From the NCBI GenBank assembly GCA_030747595.1, contig JASLKK010000001.1, positions 1 to 64,000 on the forward strand: DNA of 64,000 nucleotides, given 5' to 3'. This document shows, piece after piece, positions 17,331 through 25,728 of the stretch. The position numbers were made by a program, and so were the translations under genes. The notes beneath the pieces were generated by a model. The model worked only from the letters and a program-made list of their open reading frames with translations. It did not search any database and was not told the origin of the DNA. Source of the DNA: Acidimicrobiales bacterium. GTDB taxonomy: Bacteria; Actinomycetota; Acidimicrobiia; Acidimicrobiales; MedAcidi-G1. How positions within the stretch are numbered: the first letter of the stretch is position 1; the number at the start of each line of letters is the position of its first letter.

Positions 17331-18218
17331 TCAGTCCTTCAATTCGTCGCTTCTGCTCCGATTGCGTTCGGCCTCTTCATGGGCGGGGAGGGCCCGGCCG
17401 AACAGTTGTCTCGTCCGCTCGAGGCGGCCAATCACGTCCGGCTTCTCGGTGTATGCGAGCACTGCGGTGTGCCGAGCCGGTGAGTTGTCGGCCACCTTGG
17501 TCACGCGGTGGAGGGAGAATCGGCCGCGGAAGATCTGGAGGTCGCCCGGTCGGATTTGCAACGTTCGGACCGTCGTCAGGTCCTCGTTCTGGCAGGAACG
17601 GACACCGTCGAAGTTCTCGTCTCCGGCCGTCCGGATGTTGGGCGAGTACTGGAACAATCCGCCCTCGGAGGCCTCGTCCACGAGGATGGTTACCGCGAAG
17701 TCGTTGGTGTCGTAGTGCCAGGCGAACTGCTGGCCGGGGTCCAAGACATTGATGGTCAGGCCGGCCAGCGGATCTGCGTAGCAGTAGACCTCCGGGAGGT
17801 CCAGACAGTCGGCGATAAAGGCCAGCAGCGGTGGCCACTGGTAGACGGCGTCGATAGCGCTCGTGGCAGCGAAGGCATCACGGGGGATGAACCCACCCGA
17901 CCGCTCGGCGAACGTGTTGATGGCGTGGTCCTTGGGTAGCGATGAGTCACCCTCGGAAAAATATGGGTTGATGTGGATCTTCGACTCGTGAAGGAACGGT
18001 CGGATCCCGAGGATCTCGGAGCTCATAACGGGCAACGCCTTGCCGTGGAGCAACTGGGGGATCACCGCACAGCCGTCATCGTCGAGTTTGGCCCGAGTCT
18101 CGGCGACCAGCGCGGCGTATCGGGGGGAGTCGGGACGGTCAACGGGATGCCGGTCGAGGTTGATCAGTTCAGCGACGGGAATCGGGCATGGGTGCTGCGG
18201 CTGGGCGGAGAGGGTCAT
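17331..18218 (-). CDS. Fe(II)/2-oxoglutarate-dependent dioxygenase
   Basis: 295 residues from the ATG at 18218, chosen because AGGAGG sits seven bases before it; a longer reading frame to 18317 overlaps the upstream gene and looks non-coding. Metal ligands are His168 and Asp170 in FAWHYDTNDF and His237 in FSLHRVTKV; Arg249 (PARHTAVLAY) should bind 2-oxoglutarate. Spacing suggests a hydroxylase or halogenase of the ArpA/HalD-like group, but that subgroup call is tentative. Its start lies ten bases after the stop of the dehydrogenase at 18229, so the two are co-transcribed and may share a substrate. Confidence 0.8.
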   Translation of the reverse strand: MTLSAQPQHPCPIPVAELINLDRHPVDRPDSPRYAALVAETRAKLDDDGCAVIPQLLHGKALPVMSSEILGIRPFLHESKIHINPYFSEGDSSLPKDHAINTFAERSGGFIPRDAFAATSAIDAVYQWPPLLAFIADCLDLPEVYCYADPLAGLTINVLDPGQQFAWHYDTNDFAVTILVDEASEGGLFQYSPNIRTAGDENFDGVRSCQNEDLTTVRTLQIRPGDLQIFRGRFSLHRVTKVADNSPARHTAVLAYTEKPDVIGRLERTRQLFGRALPAHEEAERNRSRSDELKD

Positions 18219-18228
18219 GGGTGGCCTC

Positions 18229-19155
18229 CTACTGCTCCCACGGTGGCGTCCAGTCGCCGTCGAGGCGGAACGACAGGCTGGTCTCGTCCTCAATGCGGCG
18301 GGCCACGTGGAGTTCACCGACGTCCGGCCCGTAGCGGTCGGCGGCCCGGGCGAAGGTGGCGGCTGCCGCTTCGGTCATCGGGAGGTCGGTGCTCAGTGCG
18401 GCCGAAAGTTCACCGATGAGTCCGAGGTCCTTGTTGCAGAGGCCGAGAGTGAACGACGGGTCGTAGTGGCCGGCGAAGATCGACGGGGCGTCGTGGCGAG
18501 CCACGAATGAGTCACCAACACTGTCGGTGATGGCGTCCCACAGGACCGACAGTTCGACCCCGTTGTCCATACCGAGGGCGAACCCCTCGCCAATGGCCGC
18601 CGCGGCGATAAACCACAGCTGGTTGGTCACCAACTTCACCACGTTGCCGGTGCCCAGTGGGCCGCAGGCGATGACCCGCCCGAGATGCTCGAGGATGGGT
18701 GTGGCCCGGGCGACGATCGTGTCGTCGCCACCGATGAACAAAGTGAGCCGGCCATTTCGGGCTCCGTCGACTGCGCCGGTGAGTGGTGAGTCGGCCACCG
18801 TGACCCCGGCGGGCGCAGCATCGGCCAGGCGTTGGACCAGCTCACGGCGATTGGTGGTCAGGTCGACCCAGCACGAGCCGGGACGAAGCGCAGCTAGCGC
18901 GCCGGCTCCCTCCATGACGGCCTCGACGTGGTCGGGGCGGGGCAGCGAGGTGAGGAGCACGTCGCAGGTGGCGGCCACCTCGGCCGCGCTGGATGCGGGG
19001 GTGGCTCCGGCGGTGGCCACCTCGGTAAGTGCCTCGTCGACCAGGTCGTAGGCGACAATGTGGTATCCGGCCTCCAGCAGTCGATGGCACATAGGTCGAC
19101 CCATGTTGCCCAGACCGATGAAGCCGACCGTTTCTGGTGTGGCGGTCTCGGACAC
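18229..19155 (-). CDS. NAD(P)-dependent beta-hydroxyacid dehydrogenase (3-hydroxyisobutyrate dehydrogenase family)
   Basis: 308 residues. GFIGLGNMGRPM at 11-22 is the Rossmann glycine motif. VADSPLTGAVDGARNGRLTLFIGG at about 120-143 is the substrate-binding signature. GTGNVVKLVTNQL carries the catalytic Lys174 and Asn178. These define the beta-hydroxyacid dehydrogenase family, which oxidises 3-hydroxy acids or reduces the semialdehydes. The exact acid is unknown. It is first of a leftward operon followed by a Fe/2OG dioxygenase, so the dioxygenase product could be its substrate (inference). Confidence 0.88.
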   Translation of the reverse strand: MSETATPETVGFIGLGNMGRPMCHRLLEAGYHIVAYDLVDEALTEVATAGATPASSAAEVAATCDVLLTSLPRPDHVEAVMEGAGALAALRPGSCWVDLTTNRRELVQRLADAAPAGVTVADSPLTGAVDGARNGRLTLFIGGDDTIVARATPILEHLGRVIACGPLGTGNVVKLVTNQLWFIAAAAIGEGFALGMDNGVELSVLWDAITDSVGDSFVARHDAPSIFAGHYDPSFTLGLCNKDLGLIGELSAALSTDLPMTEAAAATFARAADRYGPDVGELHVARRIEDETSLSFRLDGDWTPPWEQ

Positions 19156-19211
19156 GGGTTTCTCCTTAGGACAGGTCGGTGGTCGTCATGGCGTCCAGTC
19201 TCGTCCTCTAC

Positions 19212-20450
19212 TCAACCGATAGAGGAAGCGGGACCAGCGAACGAAACGGCCACTTGGTCGGCGATTAGTGCGCCGATCTCCAGGGACGCGGTAGCTGCAG
19301 GTGAGGGGGCGTTCAGCACGTGTAGCGACCGGTCTCCGTCGACCAACGCAAAGTCGTCGAGGAGGGAGCCACGGCGGTCCACGGCTTGGGCACGCACCCC
19401 GGCTGGCGCCCGTCGGAGGTCAGCCCTGTCGAGGTCGGGTACGAGCCGTCGGGCGGCGGACACGAACCGTCGGCGACTGAGTGACCGGAGCAACTCTTCG
19501 AGTCCGGGCCGCCAGTAGCGGCCGATGAGGCGGGTCGTGCCCGGCCAGGCCACCGCGCCGAGCAGGTCGCGAATCGAGGCATCGGACCACCGGTAGCCCT
19601 CGCGGGCCATGGCAAGCACGGCATTGGGACCGGCGTGCACGTGGTCGTCGAGCCCCCGGGTGAGGTGTACCCCGAGGAACGGGAAGCGGGGGTCGGGAAC
19701 GGGATAGACGAGGCCCCGAACCAGGTCGGCTGACGGTCCGGTTACGTCGAGGTACTCGCCACGGAACGGGAGGATCCGGGCGTCAGGGCGTTGCCCGGCG
19801 GCCCTGGCCACCCGGTCGGCGTGTAGTCCGGCGCAGCCCACGAGGAACCGGGCATTGAGCGGTAGCCCGTCGGTTTCGATCCTCCAGCCGGTGGCCGTGG
19901 AGGTGGCGCGTCCGGCCCGAACCCCGGTACGGATCTCGCCACCAGCGGCGCTGACCCGTCGGGCCAGGGCAGTAGCCACACCGGTGAAGTCGGCCCGCCC
20001 CGTAGCCGCCACATGAAAGGCCGCGATCGCTGCTACGTGGGGCTCGTGCTCGTGTGCCTGTTCAGCGGTCAGGTCAGTGATGGTCACACCGTTGGCCCGG
20101 GCCCGCTCCGCCAACGCGGTCAGGCGGGGCACCTCGTCGTTGGAGGTGGCCACCACCAGTTTCCCGCACCGGTCGTGGGCCACGTTGTGCTCGGCGCAGA
20201 ACTCGACCATCCGTGCCCCGCCCCGTGTGGCCAACTCGGCCTTGAGTGATCCCGGGGCGTAGTAGAGGCCCGCGTGGATGACGCCGCTGTTGCGACCGGT
20301 CTGGTGGGTGGCGACCACGTCCTCCTTCTCGAGGACGACGATCGACGTGCCGGGCAGACGGGCCTGAAGGGCGTCGGCGGTGGCCAGTCCGAGGATCCCG
20401 CCGCCGATTACCACCACATCCACCGTGACGCCGGCGCGGGTTCTCCTCAT
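19212..20450 (-). CDS. lhgO: L-2-hydroxyglutarate oxidase/dehydrogenase family flavoprotein
   Basis: 412 residues from the ATG at 20450; an upstream ATG at 20504 adds 18 unconserved residues. VVIGGGILGLATADALQ (13-29) binds FAD and HQTGRNSGVIHAGLYYAPGS (49-68) is the diagnostic block of L-2-hydroxyglutarate oxidases. FRGEYLDVTGP and GPNAVLAMAREGYRW also fit. The enzyme converts L-2-hydroxyglutarate to 2-oxoglutarate, a metabolite-repair role, with electrons to the membrane quinone pool or oxygen. Upstream of the dehydrogenase/dioxygenase genes by 56 bases, and possibly in the same transcript. Confidence 0.85.
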   Translation of the reverse strand: MRRTRAGVTVDVVVIGGGILGLATADALQARLPGTSIVVLEKEDVVATHQTGRNSGVIHAGLYYAPGSLKAELATRGGARMVEFCAEHNVAHDRCGKLVVATSNDEVPRLTALAERARANGVTITDLTAEQAHEHEPHVAAIAAFHVAATGRADFTGVATALARRVSAAGGEIRTGVRAGRATSTATGWRIETDGLPLNARFLVGCAGLHADRVARAAGQRPDARILPFRGEYLDVTGPSADLVRGLVYPVPDPRFPFLGVHLTRGLDDHVHAGPNAVLAMAREGYRWSDASIRDLLGAVAWPGTTRLIGRYWRPGLEELLRSLSRRRFVSAARRLVPDLDRADLRRAPAGVRAQAVDRRGSLLDDFALVDGDRSLHVLNAPSPAATASLEIGALIADQVAVSFAGPASSIG

Positions 20451-20577
20451 GGGTCGGACGCTAGCCCCGGTCGAAAATGGAAGACCCCGGCGCCAGATCA
20501 CCACATTCGTGGGGCGTTCGATGCCGGGTTGTCTCGACGGTCGGTCGCTCCAGGGGGGCGACCGCAGTGTGGAGGTC

Positions 20578-21699
20578 CTACCGGGCAGCGAGGGCGATCA
20601 GCGGCTCGATGTACTCGAGGTCGAACGTCTCTGCAACGGCTCGATCGGTCACCTTGCCAGCGCACACGTTGAGGCCGTTCATGAGGTGCGGGTCGGCCTT
20701 GAGTGCGGCGTCGGTTCCCTTGTCGGCCAGCGCCAGGGTGAACGGCAGGGTGGCGTTGGAGAGTGCCTGGGTCGAGGTGCGTGACACCGCACCCGGCATG
20801 TTGGCCACGCAGTAGTGGACGACCCCGTCGACCACGTACGTCGGGTCGGTGTGGGTGGTGGCCTTGGTGGTCTCAAAGCAGCCGCCCTGATCGACGGCCA
20901 CGTCGACGATGACCGAGCCGGGCCGCATGCGCCCGAGCATGTCGCGGGTGACCAGATGGGGGGCTCGGGCACCCTTGACCAGCACGGCACCGATGACGAG
21001 GTCGGCGTCGAACACCGAGGCGTCCAGTTCGGCCTTGGTGGAGTACACGGTCTTGACCCGGCCAGCGAAACGCTTGGCTAGCCCATCGAGAACGACGGGG
21101 TTGCGGTCCAGCACGGTGACCTCGGCGCCCAGGCCGACGGCCATCTCGGCGGCGTTCTCGCCGACCACACCACCGCCGATGACCACGACCTTGCTGGGGC
21201 GCACGCCGGGCACACCGCCCAGCAGTAGCCCGGCACCGCCCTGGGTGGCCTCGAGCGCGTGGGCGCCGGCCTGGATGGACATGCGACCGGCAATGGCCGA
21301 CATGGGGGCCAACAGGGGCAGGCGGCCGGCATCGTCGGTCACCGTCTCATAGGCGATGCAGGTGGCTCCACTGGCTAGCAGGTCGTCGGTCTGGGGGCGA
21401 TCGGCTGCCAGGTGGAGATAGGTGAAGAGGGTGTGGTGAGGCTGCAGGCGGGCCCGCTCGGCGGCGAGGGGCTCTTTGACTTTGACGATCATCTCCGAAT
21501 CGGCGAAGACGTCGTCGGGGGTCCCGGTGATGACCGCGCCGGCCTCCTTGTAGGCGCCGTCGTTGAAGCCGGCGCCGTCGCCGGCACCGGTCTCGATGGA
21601 GACCTTGTGGCCTCGGTTCACCAGTTCACCGGCGGTGGCCGGGGTGAGCCCAACCCGCCGCTCGGCCGTCTTGATCTCTCTGGGGACTCCGATCTCCAT
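20578..21699 (-). CDS. ald: Alanine dehydrogenase
   Basis: 373 residues, the family length. It starts [20 protein letters not shown] with no leader. Lys75 (IVKVKEP) and His96 (YLHLAAD) are the catalytic residues. [20 protein letters not shown] is the NAD-binding site, and [19 protein letters not shown] with [20 protein letters not shown] complete the signature. It interconverts L-alanine and pyruvate with NAD, used in alanine catabolism and redox balance. It is divergent from an Lrp/AsnC regulator with a 177-base gap holding two matching sites, as in the ald-aldR pair of mycobacteria. Confidence 0.95.
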   Translation of the reverse strand: MEIGVPREIKTAERRVGLTPATAGELVNRGHKVSIETGAGDGAGFNDGAYKEAGAVITGTPDDVFADSEMIVKVKEPLAAERARLQPHHTLFTYLHLAADRPQTDDLLASGATCIAYETVTDDAGRLPLLAPMSAIAGRMSIQAGAHALEATQGGAGLLLGGVPGVRPSKVVVIGGGVVGENAAEMAVGLGAEVTVLDRNPVVLDGLAKRFAGRVKTVYSTKAELDASVFDADLVIGAVLVKGARAPHLVTRDMLGRMRPGSVIVDVAVDQGGCFETTKATTHTDPTYVVDGVVHYCVANMPGAVSRTSTQALSNATLPFTLALADKGTDAALKADPHLMNGLNVCAGKVTDRAVAETFDLEYIEPLIALAAR

Positions 21700-21806
21700 G
21701 GTGCGCTCCTGTGATTGGTTCTGGTGGTCGTTCCGGTGGCTGCCGGGCGTTCGGTGGACAGCAATCCGCTTTCCGATGGGGTAACGGTAGGGATCGGGCC
21801 ACGCTG

Positions 21807-21814
21807 TTTGATTG
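21807..21814. promoter_or_regulatory. Lrp/AldR-type site 1 (TTTGATTG)
   Basis: TTTGATTG recurs at 21848-21855. The 41-base spacing is close to four helical turns, as expected for cooperative binding by an Lrp-family multimer wrapping DNA. It lies between the divergent ald and regulator genes. Confidence 0.45.
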
Positions 21815-21844
21815 TGGAGTTCGGCGTAAAAAGGGCATGAGACA

Positions 21845-21855
21845 CAATTTGATTG
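21845..21855. promoter_or_regulatory. Lrp/AldR-type site 2 (CAATTTGATTG)
   Basis: An inverted repeat CAAT-TTG-ATTG containing the same TTTGATTG octamer as the site at 21807. It sits 22 bases before the regulator ATG, so binding could repress the regulator and control ald. Confidence 0.45.
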
Positions 21856-21876
21856 CGTTGAAATAGGATTAGAGGC

Positions 21877-22350
21877 ATGTCAGATGCACTGTCGGTCATG
21901 GATGCCGTGGATCGTGCCATTCTAGGTCTACTCCAGAAGGATGGCCGGATAGCCAACGTGGACCTGTCTGAGGCCGTTCACCTCTCTCCGTCAGCCTGCC
22001 TGCGGCGGGTCCGGCGTCTGGAGGAAGTCGGCCTGATCGACCGGTACGTGGCTCTCGTTGATCCGTCGGCTGTGGGCCTGGGAACCGACGTGTTCGTGGA
22101 GATCACGCTCACGGGTCAGGACGAAACCACCCTCGAAGCGTTCGAACAAGCGGTTACCCGCCGGCCGGAGATCCTGAGCTGCCACCTGATGGCCGGCGAC
22201 TTCGACTATCTGGTCCACGTGGTGGTTCACGACGTGGCCGACTACGAGGTGCTCCACCGAACCCACCTCGCCCAGTTGCCGGGGGTGGCCCGGATGGTGT
22301 CGAGTTTCGCTCTCCGTCCGATCTGCGCCCGGACCGCGTATCCGCTCTAG
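21877..22350 (+). CDS. Lrp/AsnC-family transcriptional regulator (AldR-like)
   Basis: 157 residues. The N-terminal winged HTH is VDRAILGLLQKDGRIANVDLSEAVHLSPSACLRRVRRLEEVGLI at about 9-52, with the family's SPSACLRRVRRLE recognition helix. The C-terminal RAM ligand-binding domain spans about 65-150 (DVFVEITLTGQDETTLEAFE, CHLMAGDFDYLVHVVVHD). Divergence from ald points to an alanine- or amino-acid-responsive AldR-like regulator of ald. Its stop TAG shares the CTAG tetranucleotide with the stop of the convergent TetR gene. Confidence 0.9.
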   Translation: MSDALSVMDAVDRAILGLLQKDGRIANVDLSEAVHLSPSACLRRVRRLEEVGLIDRYVALVDPSAVGLGTDVFVEITLTGQDETTLEAFEQAVTRRPEILSCHLMAGDFDYLVHVVVHDVADYEVLHRTHLAQLPGVARMVSSFALRPICARTAYPL

Positions 22351-22931
22351 GCCGGGCCCGGGGGCTGGGTGCCAGCCTGGCTGATGCCATCGATGAGTAG
22401 GTCGATGAGAAAGGCAAAGTCTGCGTCGTGGTCGCCGCGTCCCATGTTGTCGGCGTTCTCGAGACGGGAGAATCCGTCCAAGGCCGACCGGAGCGAGCGC
22501 CCGGCCTGAATGGCTGACGTTTCGTCGATGCCGAAGCCCCGGATCACGGCCTGAACGGCGCCGAGGGCCAGGCGGGCACCGGCCCGACGTTCGTCGTCAT
22601 CGGCGGCGATGGGGAGCAGCGTCATCTCGTAGCGCCCGGGGAACCCGGTGGCCCACCTTCGGTAGGCGTCAGCAAACGACCGGACGGCGTCGGGGCCACT
22701 GCGACCGAGCACCGAATCGCGTAATACCTCTCCGAACTCGACGGTCGTCGTATGGGCGAGATCGCGTTTGAGGCCGGCCAGCCCGTCGACGTGGGCGTAC
22801 AACGACGGAGGGCGCACATCGAGTCGTTCGGCTACGGCGGCAAGGCTCACCGCGTCGATGCCGGCGTGGTCGAGGACGGCCAGACCGGCAGTGACCACGT
22901 CATCGCGTCCAAGCCCCCGCTTGCGTGCCAT
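22347..22931 (-). CDS. TetR/AcrR-family transcriptional regulator (WHG-type C-terminal domain)
   Basis: 194 residues. The HTH spans residues 8-52: LGRDDVVTAGLAVLDHAGID then RLDVRPPSLYAHVDGLAGLKRD. The C-terminal region with SFADAYRRWATGFPGRYEMTLLP resembles the WHG-domain TetR subgroup. The ligand is unknown. It is divergent from the amidohydrolase at 22988, with a 56-base gap containing an ATGATCAT-centred palindrome, so it likely represses itself and that gene. Confidence 0.87.
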   Translation of the reverse strand: MARKRGLGRDDVVTAGLAVLDHAGIDAVSLAAVAERLDVRPPSLYAHVDGLAGLKRDLAHTTTVEFGEVLRDSVLGRSGPDAVRSFADAYRRWATGFPGRYEMTLLPIAADDDERRAGARLALGAVQAVIRGFGIDETSAIQAGRSLRSALDGFSRLENADNMGRGDHDADFAFLIDLLIDGISQAGTQPPGPA

Positions 22932-22952
22932 GCACTAACGATAGCCGGGGTT

Positions 22953-22964
22953 GCATGATCATAG
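22953..22964. promoter_or_regulatory. Palindromic candidate TetR operator
   Basis: GCATGATCATAG, with the perfect eight-base palindrome ATGATCAT (22955-22962) flanked by TTGC and GGCAA half-sites, in the short gap between a TetR gene and a divergent amidohydrolase gene. A second near-palindrome with ATGCAT follows at about 22974-22986. Confidence 0.4.
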
Positions 22965-22987
22965 GCAAATGTCTACGATGCATAGTC

Positions 22988-24178
22988 ATGAGCACCAACT
23001 ACACCCTGATCTCGTCGGACTGCCACGCCGGCGGCAACATGAAGGCCTACGAGGAGTACCTCTCCCCGTCGTACCGTGAGGCGTTTGCCGAGTGGCGGGG
23101 TGCCTATCGGAACCCGTTCCGCGACCTGCAGGACGACGGACGGTCGCGCAACTGGGATGACGATCGGCGCAATGGCGATCTCGATGCCGAGGGTGTGGCC
23201 GCCGAGATCGTTTTCCCCAACACCGTGCCGCCGTTCTTCCCGACCGGAGCGCTCATCACCTACCCGGCCACCGACCGGGACGAGTACGAGCGGCGCCTGG
23301 AGGGCATCCGGACTCACAATCGCTGGTTGGCCGACTTCTGCGCCGCCCACCCGGAGCGTCGCTGCGGGCTGCCCCAGGTGTTTCTTAACGACCTCGACGA
23401 CACCATTGCCGACCTCGAGCTGGCGGCTGCCAACGGCCACTCCAGCTTCATGCTCCCAGCGGTGCCGCCGGATTCGGGTATGCCCGGGCTCTACCACCCG
23501 GTGTACGACCGTGTGTGGGCGGCGTGTCGCGACCTCGACCTGACCATCACCCAGCACGGTGGATCGGGCAACCCCAGCTACGGCGATGCCCCGGCAGCCA
23601 GCCTCATGTTCCTGTTGGAGGTGCCGTTCTTCGCCCACCGAAACCTGTCGCACCTGATCATGTCGGGCGTCTTCGACCGGTTCCCCGAACTCCGCTATGT
23701 GATGACCGAACAGGGTGTGGGTTGGGTGATCGAGGACCTACGAAGGATGGACGGCTACCACGCCCAGATGGCGTCAGGCCGGGTCGGCGAGTTGGGCTTC
23801 CCGGCCGAACTGGTACTACCCGACAAGCCGAGCGACTATTTCGCACGCAACGTCTGGATCGGGGCCAGCTTCCCCAGTCCGTCAGAGGCCTCGGCGATGA
23901 AGAAGGTCGGCGTCGACCGGATGATGTGGGGAAGCGATTACCCACACAACGAGAGCACCTTCCCCTACAACCGGCTGCACCTGCGTCGGTCGTTCAGCGA
24001 CTGGGACGAGGCCGACCTGCGGAAGGTCTTTGCCGAGAACGCATCGAAGGTCTACCGGATCGACATGGATGCCCTGGCCCCGTTGGCCGATCGCATCGGC
24101 CCGTCGGTCGAGGAGGTGGCCACGGCGCTTGACGAGGTGCCCCGCGACGCCTTCAGCCCCGCCTTCACCCGTTCCTGA
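22988..24178 (+). CDS. Amidohydrolase-2 family protein (ACMSD-like TIM barrel)
   Basis: 396 residues from the ATG at 22988; an upstream in-frame ATG at 22925 would overlap the TetR gene. It starts STNYTLISSDCHAGG, where Asp-Cys-His replaces the usual DxHxH metal entry. LTITQHGGSGNP holds a second ligand, FPELRYVMTEQGVGWV is typical of the family, and VDRMMWGSDYPHNESTF carries the conserved aspartate. Such enzymes are decarboxylases or hydrolases of aromatic or cyclic acids. The reaction here is unknown. The divergent TetR gene with an operator-like palindrome suggests substrate-inducible expression. Confidence 0.85.
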   Translation: MSTNYTLISSDCHAGGNMKAYEEYLSPSYREAFAEWRGAYRNPFRDLQDDGRSRNWDDDRRNGDLDAEGVAAEIVFPNTVPPFFPTGALITYPATDRDEYERRLEGIRTHNRWLADFCAAHPERRCGLPQVFLNDLDDTIADLELAAANGHSSFMLPAVPPDSGMPGLYHPVYDRVWAACRDLDLTITQHGGSGNPSYGDAPAASLMFLLEVPFFAHRNLSHLIMSGVFDRFPELRYVMTEQGVGWVIEDLRRMDGYHAQMASGRVGELGFPAELVLPDKPSDYFARNVWIGASFPSPSEASAMKKVGVDRMMWGSDYPHNESTFPYNRLHLRRSFSDWDEADLRKVFAENASKVYRIDMDALAPLADRIGPSVEEVATALDEVPRDAFSPAFTRS

Positions 24179-24226
24179 TTCCGATCCCCTGTCCGGGCTA
24201 CCGGTGCCCCGCCGGAGATTGAGCAA

Positions 24227-25438
24227 TCAGGCGGTGATGCCGAAGCGTTGGAGGCCAAATGCCTCGATCGCGTTGCCCCGCATCAGTTTGTAGATCTCGC
24301 CGTCATCGAGCCCCGCTCTGGCACAGATTTTCGTCGCCACGTCCAGGGTATGGGGGTAGGTCGTGTCGGCGTGGGGGAAGTCGACCTCGAAGCAGATCTG
24401 GTCCATGCCGATGACGTCCCGGTTCTTGAGGCCCGTCTCGTCGTCGAAGATGCAGCCCCAGATGTGTCCCGGGATGTACGTACTGGGCGGCTCGGGAAGG
24501 TCGATGCCGAAGCTCGCGTCGCCCCGTTCCTCCCAGATCTTGTCCATGCGCTCGATGACGTAGGGCATCCAGCCCACCTGGCCCTCGGCGTAGGCGATCT
24601 TCAACTTGGGGAACCGGACGAAGGTGCCCGAAAGGATGTAGTCGCACATCGAACCCATGGCGTTAGCGAATGTGATGGTCGAGGACACTGCGAACGGGGC
24701 GTCCGGCGAGGTCGTCGGCATCTTGGAGCTCGACCCGATGTGCATGTTGACAATGGTGTCGGTCTCCTCACAGGCGAGGAGGAAGGGGTCCCAGAAGCGG
24801 TCCTTGTCATGGATAGACGGGAGACCAAGCGGGTGCGGGTTCTCCGAGAAGGCCACGGCGAACGAGCCCTTCTCGGCGCAGCGGTACACCTCGGCGGCTG
24901 CGGCGATGGGGTCCCAGAGGGGGATGAGGGTGAGCGGGATGAGTCGGCCGTTGCCGTCGCCGGCGCACCACTCGTCGATCATCCAGTCGTTGTACGCCTG
25001 GACGCAGAGCAGGGCGAGTTCCTTGTCCTCGCGCTCCAGGAAGGCCTGGCCGCAGAACCGAGGTAGCACATTGGGGAAACAGATCGATACGTCGACATGG
25101 TTCTCGTCCATGGCGATCAGGCGGTCGGCCTGCTTCCAGCCCGCGGGGTGGATCTCGTCGAAGGTGACGGGGACGATGTCGAGTTCGTCAAATCCGGCGG
25201 CTGCTGAGAGCTTGGGGAACGGGTAGACGAGGTCGTCGTACATCCACCAGTCGCACATCTGACCGCCCTCAACGCCCTTTTCGTAGGAGAAGACGCCGCC
25301 CTCGAAGTTGAACACGGCGGTGTCGCGCTCGACCCGGGGGCCGCGATCGCTGTACTTCGCCGGCAGACGTGATGTCCAGAGGTCGGGGGGTTCGACCACG
25401 TGGTCGTCGACCGAGATGATGCGGGGGATGGTCGTCAT
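24227..25438 (-). CDS. Amidohydrolase-2 family protein
   Basis: 403 residues. Metal entry is ISVDDHVVEPPDLW at 8-21, followed by NMHIGSSSK, FPKLKIAYAEGQVGWMPYVIERMD and ICFEVDFPHADTTYPHT, all typical of the large amidohydrolase-2 group common in actinobacteria that degrade xenobiotics, steroids or aromatics. The substrate is unknown. It is distinct from, and convergent with, the family member at 22988. Eighteen bases before its ATG is a 17-base perfect palindrome (25457-25473) that also occurs, in its core, before the methylmalonyl-CoA mutase gene. Confidence 0.85.
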   Translation of the reverse strand: MTTIPRIISVDDHVVEPPDLWTSRLPAKYSDRGPRVERDTAVFNFEGGVFSYEKGVEGGQMCDWWMYDDLVYPFPKLSAAAGFDELDIVPVTFDEIHPAGWKQADRLIAMDENHVDVSICFPNVLPRFCGQAFLEREDKELALLCVQAYNDWMIDEWCAGDGNGRLIPLTLIPLWDPIAAAAEVYRCAEKGSFAVAFSENPHPLGLPSIHDKDRFWDPFLLACEETDTIVNMHIGSSSKMPTTSPDAPFAVSSTITFANAMGSMCDYILSGTFVRFPKLKIAYAEGQVGWMPYVIERMDKIWEERGDASFGIDLPEPPSTYIPGHIWGCIFDDETGLKNRDVIGMDQICFEVDFPHADTTYPHTLDVATKICARAGLDDGEIYKLMRGNAIEAFGLQRFGITA

Positions 25439-25456
25439 GGAGACTCCTGAGACGTT

Positions 25457-25473
25457 TCTGACGGTCCGTCAGA
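25457..25473. promoter_or_regulatory. 17-base palindromic operator TCTGACGGTCCGTCAGA
   Basis: A perfect inverted repeat around one central T, immediately upstream of the leftward amidohydrolase start. The core TGACGGNCCGTCA recurs at 62798-62810. Size, symmetry and position suit a TetR-type repressor site. Confidence 0.65.
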
Positions 25474-25728
25474 TTTGACTACACCATAGCGTCGCCCCCT
25501 CCCCACCGTCGGGCTGTGGCAAACGAGACGAGAACAGGGTGACCGACAAGCACCATGCTGGTCAGTGTGTCGGCTGGAACCAGCCGGGTGTCACCGCTCG
25601 GCTGATGGGGATCCTTGACGAGGCCTGGGCTGAGATGTGAGACATCGAGCAGTTGGTGTTCTGGGGTCGCCTCGACGACCGACCGGTTCCCGGAGGCCAG
25701 TTGCCGGCGATGGGTTGCGGGAGGCTGC
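25474..25728. other. Intergenic region, no gene seen
   Basis: 255 bases between two leftward genes. Apart from the operator at its left edge I see no recognisable gene or repeat. It should include the promoter of the amidohydrolase and the 3' end of the LLM transcript. Confidence 0.4.
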
